Of a stretch of 64,000 nucleotides of DNA, positions 13,355 to 25,800 are shown piece by piece; positions within the stretch are counted from its first letter, which is position 1; each line of letters begins with the position of its first letter. Below the pieces are notes generated by a model that was not told the origin of the DNA, made no database searches, and was given only the letters and a program-made list of their open reading frames with translations. The stretch spans positions 4,341,001 through 4,405,000 of the forward strand of contig NC_059483.1 of the NCBI RefSeq assembly GCF_018139145.2. Direction: 5' to 3'. The position numbers were made by a program, and so were the translations under genes. The stretch is from Gymnogyps californianus (taxonomy: Eukaryota; Chordata; Aves; Accipitriformes; Cathartidae).

Positions 13355-14320
13355 GGCGTTTCCCTTGTAACACTATTTTTTCCAGTTCTTTCCGTGCATT
13401 TTTGCCAGTGCAAAGCATGTTTAAAAAAAAAAAAAATTTCCCTGCTCATCAGATGTTGACTCAGCTTTTATGCTATTAATGTTCCTTTACTGCTTTTTTT
13501 TTTTTTTCTCTGCTGTCTCTGGTCTCTTCCTTCAGTTCCATACAGCCCACGAAAGCATCTCATCTCTCTCTGTCACTCTTTCTTCCTCGTTACTGCAGAC
13601 TCTTCTGCCTCTTTCCATGCTGGCATCTCATGTTCACCGCACTGATACATCTGTGCCAGTTTCTTTTTAGCTTTCCCTATTTGTGTTTATATAACACAGA
13701 CTTTGTTGTATGACTTTTAAATGTTTCTTGTTTAATTGGTGTAAGTGTGTTTAATTCTTTCCTGTTTCATTTTTTTGCTACACTCCAAGCAGTTTAAGGG
13801 GAGGTGAAGAGTTTGGTGCTGTTGGTTGGTGCTGTTCACTGCAACTGGCTCCAGCAGCCTGTTAATCCCTGCACGACTCGCTCATTAGATGTTCTGCTTT
13901 TCATGCAATGGAAACAATCTGCAGGGTCTCTTCCTTCACCTGCTTGCTCTGTGTAGAAGTTTGCTGCATTTTATTAGCAATATTTCTATGGATGCGAGAA
14001 ACAGACTCAAATGGGCTTTGCTGAATGAGACTAATGTAATGTGAGCAGAGATGGGAGCAGTATTTCAAACTAAAAACTCCAAGTTGTCTAAGTAGTGCTT
14101 TGGGTTGTGAGTAAAAAGTGCCTTGAGGGTGGGAGGTCGTTTCTGCTTGCTGTGTCCTGGAGCCTTTAGGGCATGAAGTGGCGAGGGCATCGGTGGCTGT
14201 GGGCAGCAGGGCTGGGTCTCAGCCTGGAGAAGCAATGCCGCTGCTCCTGGGCTGCAGAAGTACACTCACAGGGCCAGAGCAACTCCTCTAACTGAAATGG
14301 GGTTTTAAAAATACTCAATA

Positions 14321-14340
14321 GTGTGTGTGTGTGTGTGTGT
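14321..14340 (+). repeat. (GT)10 microsatellite
   Basis: Ten uninterrupted GT units. The length is in the range that is often polymorphic. Confidence 0.97.
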
Positions 14341-17300
14341 AACCCACTGTACTGTTACCTTCATACAGATAAATGTTGTACTATAAACTGAAAGTTCGGC
14401 AGTGTGTCACGGCATTAAGAGATTTTGTAGAGGTTGCAGTGAAATTATGATTTCCCTGTAACACCAGCCTGACAAAAATGAAACTGTGGAGGTGGTTCCC
14501 TAGTAGCCAGTGAATCTCTTCTGGAGTAACAAATCACCCTGATTCTTTGCGTGCTATGAGTAATATTCAGTTTTGCACTGTTAATATTTTTCTCCTCTCT
14601 CTACCTCCAACAGTAATTGATGATTACAGAGAGAATTTTTGGTCTCACCCCTCCCTCCCACCCCAGCATGATTCTACCAGGCTTGATCCGAAGCCCAGGG
14701 AAGGCAGCAGAAAGTCTCACTTGCTCCATGTGCAGCTCTGTGCTTTTTCCAAGTGCTGTATGTCTGCAGGCAGTGTGTTGGGGTTCACAGGCCATGTATC
14801 CAACTATTCTGTTGAGTGGATACAAGTATTTTTAAGAAACTTAAAATTATGCCAAGTGTACACTCAGTTTCTGGTATCTGTCTAAAGAAGTATAAAACAC
14901 ATGGTCACAGAAATGCCTTGTTATAGCCAATTTTGGAATATAGAGTGCTTGGGAAGAAGGTTTGTTTATGTACGTAGGCGATTTAGGTGATGAAGAGGGT
15001 TTGGGGTTTTTTTGTGGTGGTGTGGTTTTTAAAGAAACAAATTTGTCTTATTCTGTTTTCTCCAGAAGTTGTCGTTACCAGCATAGCTATTACAACACGC
15101 TGAGGCTGTTATTTTTTTCTTAAGAGCTGAGAGACTGGTATTTAATTTATTTTTAATAATGTGACTTTTACCAAGGCAAGCGGGTTGTGAATTAGTACTT
15201 CATTATGTGCTGACATCGAACAAAGTCCCCACTTCGGAATAACATATTCAAGAAAACAGTTAAGATTTGGTTGTCTGACTCATTTAGGTACTTGAACATC
15301 CTACCAGTACAGAATTATACATAATATATATTTAACAAGTTCTGCTGCTTTGAATAATAATGAATCTAATGAGGTAATGGAATAAATATTTTTGTGGCTC
15401 TTAAGGAACAATTATGTTTGTAGAGCATGAACCCTTGTTCTGCAGTTATCAAAACATGATAGAATTGCTAATAAATGTGTGTTGACAATAAATATCAATT
15501 GATCTAAGTGTAATAAGATGCTTGGGTGTCACTGGGCTTGGAGTTGGAAATGTACTGAATCCTGCTCCCCTCCAGGGAGTGAATGTATCCTGTGCATTAC
15601 TTTAAAAAAGAAAAAAAAAAAAAATTAGAAGTTGGTATAATTTCTAGCAGCCTCTACTAATCTTATGAAGATCCTATGTACAGATACATGTGAGTAGGGA
15701 TGAAATGTCACACAGGTTTCTTGGCGCAATGTGATACAACTCAGAGCTGCCACAAGCTAGGAGTCGTGTGTCTGGAGCAGCTTTGTTGTTGTCAAAAATT
15801 CTCTGGATTTTTCATAACATGGTGTTCTATGTCTTTTCAAAGCATAGGCGTAATATTTGGTCGATCTTGCATGATCCGTTTGCTTACCTTCCTTGATTAT
15901 GCAAGATTACAGAAACCAGAAGCATTTTAGAAGGTACTTGCAGTGAACTGCAATGAATGCAGTCAACAGGCATGCATTCTGCAGATGAAGATCAATTTTT
16001 TTATTCTTTCTCACATGTTGACATCAGGTGAGAACAAGGTCCGTTTTACCTTCTACAGATGCTTCAGGTAGTGTATTCTCTCCCTGCCATGAATTCACAA
16101 ATGCATGTCTTTTAATAACTGTGGGTATCACGTGAACTTTTATATGCTTCTGTTCCAAATGCATAAACAGGAATAACCTGGAATAACCAGGGCAGAGGCA
16201 GTGGAAATTATGCTTGTGTTACTTTTACTCCATAGTTTGAAATCTTCCTTAGCAACGTGCTTGAGACTTAAAACTTAGCTTATTAAATGGAAGGAGAGAA
16301 CCCGATGGAATATGCGGTTTTCATACCCTTGCTGTTTGTATGTGCAAGAACATGTTTCGTTGTTCTCCTTTTCGGGCAGAATAAAAGACTTTTCAGTAAA
16401 GCTGAATTACATTTTCTTGCTCCATTTTATTGCAATGGCATGTGTATTTCAGTTGATGTAACTTTATGTACTTGGTACTAAAGCAATGAGGCAAATAGAT
16501 GTATTAACAGAGGAAAGGAGAAGAAAATGCTGTTTCAGGAGTCAGAAAAGTCTCGGTTGCTAATTTTAAACTTTCTTCTATATGGTAAACTATAAACAGG
16601 CAGTAAAAACATTTAATTTGCAAATTACACAGTTCTAGATTGGTTTTAAGTTGGATTTTTTTTTCCTTGTGTAGTCAGGTTTTTGTAGCGTTTTTACCAA
16701 AATATTTTCAGTATTATGATTAGAGACTTTGCCTGGTAGAGTTAAGTAATAAAGTTGCTCATTTCCTACCGGAATGGTAGCATTTCAGATGAAAGGAGAT
16801 AAAAGTGGGGCATAATAAATCATAATAAATGCAAGTAAGAAGTAAAAAGATGTAGGCAAGAGAAACTAATTAAAACACTGTTTTGGTGACCAGTTTCAGA
16901 TAGTAGATAAAGTTTTAAAAATCTGATAAGACAATCCATAGATCAATAGATAAAATGCAGAAATACTTTATATGTTTCTGCCCTTTTCTTTCAAAAAAAA
17001 CCAATGGGATATTGTCATCCTATGGGGTGCTGAAAAGCGAGTCCTGTTCTGACTCATTGCTTCTCAAAACCATCTTCTGTCCTGTTCTTCTCTTCATTCT
17101 TTCGTTTCCAGTTATATTTTCTCTATTAAGACATTACAGCAGGATGAGTGCCTCTGATTTCAGAGATACAAATCGATCTGTAAAAGTAAACAATCTCTTC
17201 CATTATTTGCCCACCTTTTACAGTATTTTGTTTACCCTGCCAGTCTTCTGAGAATGTAATGTTCCTTCCCAGTGATTTCATGTAATAGCAAGTTTTCTTA

Positions 17301-17352
17301 GAAGATGCAGCACTACTCCCTAGTGTTACTGTAGTTAGGACACTGGCTTTAT

Positions 17353-17438
17353 TAAAAAAACAAAAAAAAAACCCAAAAAAACCCCAAACAAACCAAAAAA
17401 CCCCCACCCAAACAAACAAAAAAACCCAAAAAGAAACA
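17353..17438 (+). repeat. C/A-only low-complexity tract
   Basis: The sequence is almost only A and C. Five runs of three or more C lie at 17372, 17382, 17401, 17407 and 17425. The complementary strand is therefore G/T with G runs. Confidence 0.95.
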
Positions 17439-19765
17439 ATCTCTCCTGCTGTTCTACTGAACATGACTGGCTTTGACCTTTAATACTCTGAATATGCTAC
17501 AGAGACGCCTGAAAATCAGACCAGAGTCTCATATATAAGCAGCAAGTGCTTTCCAAGGTCAGAGGTTTGGACTTTATTGTATAATGCTAGTAGAGAACTC
17601 TATTACTATTTTGCATGGTGATTTTTAATTATTTTCAAAGTGGTGCCAGACAATGTGTAAAGAGAATATACAAGTATATAAATGAATTAAGTGGTGATAT
17701 TTCTGCAGCTGAGTGATTAGTCTGGTAGTTAAACCACTCTAGAAGGTAGGATGGAGAGCTTCCTGCTAATTACTGAAAAATTATTCTTTTATTGTAGTAT
17801 GGCTCATATTTTTCATTTTCTGATGGATTCTGCATTGCTTCTTGTTTCCCCAAAAACTATTCCCCTGTGACGGCAGTCTTCATCTGCAATCAGTAATTAA
17901 TAACTTCTGCAGTATAACATTGCAACAGATCAAACTGCAGAGCTGCGGTGGGTCCCCGCTGGGTACCTGTGGGATAATGAGGACGAGCCTTTCTGAATGC
18001 CTCAGCATGTCCCACAGGTTACGTCCCTTCCCGAGGTGCTCCCAGCCCAATGCCATCCCGCTCGTACGGCGTGTTGGACAGCACAAAGACAACCGAGTTT
18101 CTGAAGGTCTATATTTGCAATAAATGAACATATGTGCTTAGAAAGCATTGATAAACCATTTCATTTTAATTACAGAAATTATGTGTGTCACAGATTTATG
18201 ACTTGCAGTGGTTGTGATGTAAGAGGGCAAAATTTGGTCTAAATTAATTTTATATGTAAAATAGTTGGGGTTTGGTTTTTTTTTTTTGGTAAATCTTAAA
18301 ATCCAAATTGCATAGCTGTTTTCATCCTAATCTAGAATAGTGTGTGTCCTCTGGGGTGCTGTCAGCTCTTGGTTCTTCCTTTTATGACTCAGGGGGATTG
18401 TGCTAGGGGCAGCTAATGAATCTATATTGTTATGGAGGGAAGAGAAAGATGCTTAAAAGGCCTGAAACGAATTGCAGGGCATGCTATTTTGATCTCCCAG
18501 TGAAATCGGTTTGGCCGTGGTTGTATGTGACCTCCACAACTGGTCCAGCAGAAGGATCTGAACTTATTCTGTGTGTGAAGTGTAGGCCCTGAGATATACC
18601 TGCACAGAAATTCAGCTGGAAAGCTGAAAACAGCCCTTTTAAGAAACTCTCCTATGAGCTTTATGTGCAGTAACGAAGAATAATACAACAATATCTTATT
18701 GCAGCATTAAATGTATTTAAATGAAGCACTGAAATTCTAATCACTGTTGTTCATGTTCTGACTGTAACAGCTGTTGCTTTTCAATATTAAAAAATATTAT
18801 ATTTTGCGAAATAGCTACTGTTGGTCAACTCACTACTCCTATTATGTTCCGTTATAAAGACAGACTTATTTTAAAGACTGTGTGTTAGTATCCTTTACAA
18901 GGTTATAAACAAACATTTTTTTTTTAAATTGTCTTCTGTTTGGTTTTATTATGGAAAAATACATGGTTTATTCATGGAAAAATCTTTCCTAGTATAGTAC
19001 CTCAATCTTAGTTTGTATTGAATGTTATATCTAGCTTAATTTAAGGATATAATGAGGCCATACTTTCTTGGATCTTGAGTCACCAGTTAGGGAAAGTTAA
19101 TTTAGATTTATGATAAAATACTGTTGCTCTGTAATTTTGCATTTATATATACTCGGTAGCATTTGTTTCCCGTCTTACACGGCTTAAAAAGATCACAGAA
19201 GACGTGAAACCAGGCAGAGCACTGGGTCAATATGCCGAGGTGCAAAGTGCTTGCCTTCGCTCAGAGCTTGGCGGTATTACAAGGGATTCTGCCACAGGGA
19301 GATGGTTGAGGGGTTTCTCTTCTGTTTGATAAGATATATATCCATTTTCTGAATAGCTGCGTTATTAGCATTATTTTACGGTTGGTTAGAGGAGCTCAGT
19401 AGTATCGTGATGCTATTTTCATCAGAGCCTTCATTTCGGAAGAAACAGTGGCTTAAAGACCTATTTTTAAGTTATGCTTATGACTCCTTTTTGGTTATCA
19501 AAATTAGGGTAGCATAAGCCTAGCATAAGAACAAAATTAGCCATAGGATCTGTTTAATTATGTTCTTGTAAATTAGTTCACTTCAGTCCTAATTCTGTCA
19601 TCCTCCCTCGTGTTGAACAGCCATTTCTTTTGCAACTGATTCACTGAAATTGCTGAACTTAGTTGCCTACTAAAAGATTTGATATCAGGGTTTAAGAACT
19701 TGAAACCCCTGTATATTTAGTCTTTTCTGTTTCCTAATATCAGCTCACCTTTCTTTCAAAAACAG

Positions 19766-19861
19766 ATCTTGAAAACTCCAGGACGAAAATGAGAAGCGCG
19801 GTGTCAGTTCGAGAGGGGCAGGGAGTCGTGCTGCTCTGCGGACCACCCCCCCGGGCGGGAG
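19766..19861 (+). CDS. CNTN3: Contactin-3 exon, first half of Ig2
   Basis: This 96 nt exon follows an AG acceptor (...aaaaacag) and precedes a GTAAGG donor. It starts with the last two bases of a Tyr codon and ends with the first base of a Glu codon, so it is phase 1 on both sides. The peptide reads [17 protein letters not shown], then [14 protein letters not shown]. This is the start of contactin Ig2, and the Cys in VLLC is the first half of the domain disulfide. From memory, mammalian CNTN3 is nearly identical here, with His-Ser where this reads Arg-Ala. Contactin-3 is a GPI-anchored neuronal adhesion protein. In this family Ig2-Ig3 bind the carbonic-anhydrase-like domain of PTPRG, shown best for CNTN4. 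The exon is GC-rich (60 of 96 bases, eight CpG), unlike its flanks. It is too short to be obvious as an open frame and was found by homology. Confidence 0.93.
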
Positions 19862-22800
19862 GTAAGGGACCTTCCAGGCTTTGTGCTTCAACCAGAGCGG
19901 ATTGACTGTAAAGTGGAATATCTCCCTGGAAATGCAGAAGAGAGGGCAAGAATGAAACCTGGTTTCTGAAGTAAATAGAGAGAGAAAACAAACCAAAAGA
20001 GGGTGAGGGAAGTACTTAGGAGGATTTACTTTTATCTTGAAATGCCTTTCTAGCTCCTCATAATTTCTGTGCACTTAACATGTCTGATTTTTATATTTCC
20101 AGTAATTAATTGAGTATCTTCCAGAGTTAAATTCTGCCCAATCTCACAATTGCCGAGCCTCGATGAATCTGGTTTTCTCTATGACTAGACAACTGCAAAG
20201 ACTAGATTGTTGTCCTTAATTATGCTGGTGTCTGCCTGTTTTCTTGCAATCAAGACATTTGATAGTGTAATGTAATGATGCTGGCATAACTTAAAACACT
20301 GCTGTCTTGAGGGAGGCGATAAAACTGCATGTGTGGATTCTTGGTGGACCAAAAGTTGCAAGTACGTTTTATCATTCATTCTGCATCTTCAGTCTTTGAC
20401 TAATTGCTATTGAGCCTCAAGTAATACTTGAAAGTAACTGGTTTTATTTGTTTTTAATTGATATGGAGCCTCATTATTGAAGGACTGTGATATTAAACAT
20501 TAGATTTGATTGCAAAGACAAGGTAATATAAGCTAAACATTGAATACAGTAATGTAGGTATTGTGGCTTCTTAAATTTGGCAGAGTCCAAGCAGACACGG
20601 CCATAAAGTGGCAATTTTACAACTGTCTGAGCTTGCAGAATTTTTCTCTCTCTAAACTGATACATACTCTTAAATCATCTTTATAGCCTTACGACAGCTT
20701 TGTCTTTTCAGCTGCTGAGAAAATGGGTCATTCTCCCAGCTATCTATAAGAATTAGAATGATTAAATTTTGTTTCTATATGCAGTCCAAAGTCTGAATGA
20801 CCCCAGCCATTCTTATACTCGCATCTCTTGCATGGGTATGCACCCAGAGGTGATCGCCAAACTGACTACAGCTCTGCCTGACTCTTGCAATGTTTAAGTT
20901 TGAGGTGTTAAACAGGAGGGGATACAAAACACGCTCATATTGCTAAGAACGGTGGTTCAAATCAACACATGGAAGGGGTGAGAATTTCTTTTGCAATCAG
21001 CAGATGGGATATGATTGACACCCCCCACACTAATTGTGTTATTCATGCAAAAAAGAGAGAGCCGAGGGCTCCCTGAATTATCAAATGGAGTTGAGAATTG
21101 GTACCAGAATTATTTAAAATCTTTGGACTTGTCTGAGCTGGAGGATTAGCCATTAAAGTTTTCATGAGACGTGGAGCAAGGTGGAAGAAATCCTTCCTCT
21201 GCTTTTTTCACTAAAATAAACCTATAGCACGGTGACATCAAGCATACAGTGCCTCTAGATCTGGCATGGTAGGATGCAGATCGGTAAGTCTTAGATAAAA
21301 TATCCCATCCGTTAAGCAGTAGTAGTTTGTTAGGAACAGCAGGGATGGTTTAGGAACAGCTGACCTGGCCTGAGGGCTGTTCAGCCCTTTCCAGATCGGT
21401 GATCTGACTTTTTTTTTTTCTTTGATTCTGTATTTGTTGCACTGAGCTATCAAATAATTTCAGACAATACTAACGCTAAAAACCTTCTCAAATACCTTGT
21501 TTTCTCTTCCCCTTTAGCCCCTGAAATATTGTTCTTTTGTGTTCTGTCATGCCGTGCAATTTCTAAGTTCTTGCTAGCTTAATTGCACTTATTTCTTACA
21601 TTCTCTGTAAGGAGTCTTCAAGAAGAGACTAGATTAAATTGTGATTATTCCTCCATATACAGCATTCCAGTTACAATAGAAACCAATGTTCATCCCAAAA
21701 GAAATACCGGTTCATAGTATGGAAAAAGGAAATTGCTTCCCTTCTACAATTTGGCATATTTTTTCTTTGCTTATCTTAGCCACAGATATTTATGTAAGTA
21801 ATATGAATATCCTCTTTCAAAGGGGAGCAAATTATTCATGCAGTTAACGGTACTTTTGTCTTTTTGAAGTTTGCAGTTCCAGTTCCATCAGGGTATGGAC
21901 ATCTACCGTTTAAACCAGCAATGAAACTCCATTTAACTTCATACACATCGGCTCATATGCTGAGCTTGTATTTTACCTTTGTTTCTGCGATGGCTGTTGG
22001 TGTACAGGGGGAGGAAGAAGGTGCTCGATATTTCCAGTTGGGGGTGCACAGATCAGTTTTATATTTCTGTCATTAAACACAAGCTGTATCACAAACCACT
22101 TTGATATTTTCTTCAGAGTTAGCGCATTTTCCCTTTTTGGCATTCCCTTTTTTTAGCAGTCTTGTTTGAGATTTACTGAATGGGAGATTCAATAAATGAC
22201 TGGCTTTGTGTGTGAAGACTTCCCTCCAAATATTTTACTAATTCAACTGTTTTTTGTGTTAGATAATGTAAGTTGTATTACAATTGACCAGTGATTTTTG
22301 GATAACTGAGATGGTCATCTGTCATCGTCCTGCATGACTGTACTTCTGTATATAATTTTAATTCTGATACAGAGAACCTTTTAAAATACGCTATTTTTTC
22401 CACAAATCAGTAAATCATCTCACCCACATACTCAAAAGATAAAATGACATCTAAAATTGATTTATGTAGATCTCCTGCTATCTTTTTTAAATGTTATAAT
22501 CATTAAATTCTACTCAACTCTCTACAGCTATTTTGATTTACTGTGTTACTGTTATGTCTTTGATGGTTTTAAAGGACTGTTGATATAACAAATCTCAACA
22601 TACAAAACTTAATATTGGACACACTTAACATGCAGCTGGTTAAAAAACATTCATGCGATGCTAATTTTTTTCCGTTCTGCCAAGAATGGAAAAGGCTAGA
22701 CATATGGAGATCTAAAAATGATTTTTCTCTACTATTGATTTTGTTCCAAAATCGGTGTCGAAGGAGTGACAAAGCCCTGAGTAAAGCAAATCTGCAAGTT

Positions 22801-25800
22801 CCTTTAGGGTTTTACCTACTGTTACTACTGTATGTGGATCTTGATTATCATGTAGCTTGTCTTCAGCTATTATTTCTATTTGCTAGATATGGCGATTTAT
22901 TTGTTTAGTACAGTCAGTTTTACTAACCTGACATTGATTTTGGATTTACGAGGTATATTCTGCTCTTCGGGAGAGGAGGAAGCAATGAGGCATAGTCCTT
23001 TTTATGTTGTCTGTGGTGGCTTCAGGGCTGCTTTATACGCAGAGAAAAAGATGATTTTTAATGGTAGAAGTGAAGATTTGCTTGATGGTTATTCAGACAT
23101 TTCAAAGAATTCAGGCTTGTCTGGAAAAACTAGGCATTAGTTTTATGCTGGTGGATATACTCCCTGTTATCTTGTTACTATGTGGAATATGACCATAACC
23201 CACAAGAACTTAAGTAAATGGCAAGAACATTGTGGAATCAACAAGCTGTTGCTTGGAAATTGCAAGGGAATTCTACTTGTCTTATATCACACGAGGCTAA
23301 TCGTGACTTTGTGTTCCTATTTCATGCAATATGGCAAGGATATTTCTACATATATAAAGCAGCAAGAATATGTCCTCCCTCTTACTATCATGCCCTGATA
23401 AATGTAGACTTAATCGATAAATGAGACCATATTTGAAGGATAGGGATCAATTTAGCTTATAGCATATCATTTTTGAAGTTGTGACATGCTGATATGAAAT
23501 GATATTAGATCATGGAAAAACAGATCCCAATTTATTGCTCACTGTTTGGTGTGACAGATCATTCAGTGAATAATGTCATGTCTGTTGCAAATTAGTATTT
23601 AGACTTTTGCTCATGTTTCTTGTATTGCCATTTGGAGACCTGCAAGTTCCAGCAAGACTGTGCTTCATGAATAACATAGCATGGGAAGTATCTCATATGC
23701 CAGAAATATTTTGATGATTTGATTATTTCTTTTCTGTGACTCTTGAATATCAACATGCTATTTTTCAGGGAAGATCTTCAGGGGAAATTTAATTGATTTT
23801 ACTTATTTGGCTTTGGAAACATTTCATACCCTTAAAACAAAGCAAAACCAAACTGACAGAACTCCAGAATACAGTTTCTTTTCTACTGCCCATCAGTGTG
23901 TTTTCAGGAGGTGGAAAGCATCCTGGTTTTGCACCTTTACTTTTTGCTCTTGTTGCAGATTGTGGATGACACTCATCTGGGCATGAGCAATAAATCATAC
24001 TTGCAGTAGGCACATTATGAGGTTTTTGCACAAAAATGCATTCTAAGGAGAATAGGACGTTGAATATTGTAAAAGCAATGGCCTTAAAAATGGTTCCATA
24101 GTGTTCTTGAGCTGTTTTCAATCTGTCAAAGAGAAATGGTATTTTTATTTAAAAATATATTTTGCAATAGTCCTACTGGTGTCGTCGTCATCATCTGCAC
24201 AAATTTCAGCTGACAGTTTGAAATCAAATGGTACCTGAGACACTTACATTTGTCCATATGAGGGACTATAATACACGTTCACAGCTGGATTTTACAGTGA
24301 TTTCTATCTGAGTATTATTTTCACTACCAGTAACAAACCAATGCTACAGAGACACTCTTTCTGTTCTGCACTTTATCAAATGCAGTCTTTCTAAATCACT
24401 TTTTCTTTTGATAAACCTGTGTTCCAGGCTGAAGTAAACCAGACTGAAATTAGTATATCCTTATTTATATATTTGTGCAACATCTGCAGCTACTTTACAG
24501 TACATGTTTTTAAGCTAGTGTGGAGGTGTGTAACTGGCCTAAGAAACTTTTAGCAAAAGATGCGTGATTCCAGTTTGGGAAAGGGCAAATTGGACAAGCA
24601 AGGTGTCACTCCAAATTCTTACAGAATTCTTTAACTCCATGTTTCATTATGCATATCAATGGCACTGAACATATGAATGTATTAGTATTTCTATTTTATT
24701 TCTTAGATATTTGATCTTCTATCCCTTTTGTAAGTCTTAAATTAAGAGATGTTATCTAGATTGTGAAGGATAGCCTCATAGCCAGGTAGTCAGTAGAGCA
24801 TAAAGCCTGAAAACATCTATGATCAGTAATATTAGCTCTCGTAAATTTTGCACTACATCTTGAATACCCATTGCAAAATGATTATGGGAATATTGCAGAT
24901 TTTATTTTGTTTTTAAGGAAAGATTCTGGCCTTCAATCATTCATATTTTTTTTTATTAAAGTAGCGTTCCCAAGTATACAAATCGGAGAACAAAACAATA
25001 TTTTTGAATCTCAGTATTTTAAAGCTAAGTTATTCTTTTCATTAGTGGGGTGAGAGAGCATGTCAGAACCTATAGTCTGTGCAGTGAGGGGTACAATTTC
25101 ACCTATAGCCCAAGGAGGACTTTTGCATAAGATTGGATCAGCTCCTGCTGGCTGCAGTACATATGATTTCCACTAAAGATTCACTAAGAGTTGAGTAAGT
25201 ATAGTAGTAGCATATATAATGTAGGCTGTTGTGGGAGAGAGCAAAGCGTAGAGCAGACTTTTGTGGGAATAAGTTTCATCAGCAAAATATATGTGGGCAC
25301 TCCAGAAGACCTCGAAAGACTATAGGGTGTGCACTTTATTGCTGATACCTGCTCTCATTAGCCCTCTTTCCTGAACCTGAATAAACTGAAAGAGGCAGCA
25401 ATACGAGATAAGAGTCTTTTAATGGGAAACTATGCCTCTTGATGGTGGGGTATTTGGAAGAAGGTGGGGATGGAAGGAAAGAGGGAGAGGTAGATTGGGA
25501 AGAACCAGATTGCAAGAAAAAAGTTCAGGTCGAGCCTTTTCACTTAGCTAGTCTCAGGTATGCCTTGGGAAAAAGAGGAGAAAATTGGAGAAAATAACTT
25601 GAGTTTGGCCCTCTACCAAGATTATTTTTATCCCTAAATTGTTACTGTGGGGTTTTTCTCCTCCAGCTCTTTATTATCTTCTCTACTAAAATATTTGAGT
25701 TTTTCTTTGGAAACAGGATAATTGATTAGGAAGAGGCAGGAGGGAGATGGCTGCAGTCCCAGCACACAGTCATAGCTGATCATTACACTCTTAACAAGAG

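Larger units (their letters stand above)
1..19765 (+). other. CNTN3: Upstream CNTN3 intron (3' part), non-coding
   Basis: No exon was recognised before 19766. The next upstream coding block should encode the end of Ig1, with a Tyr-x-Cys motif and a junction splitting a Tyr codon T|AT. I looked for it on the + strand and did not see it, so this intron is probably longer than 19.7 kb. It holds a MIR-like relic (2165-2255), a CR1-like relic (8860-9080), a GT microsatellite (14321-14340), poly-A and poly-T tracts (13331-13507) and a C/A tract (17353-17438). The remaining sequence is ordinary AT-rich intron with short chance reading frames. Confidence 0.75.

Noticed and set aside
17126..17464. 112-codon minus-strand frame rich in Phe, Trp and Gly
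   Set aside because: Its main part is a translation of the C/A simple tract.
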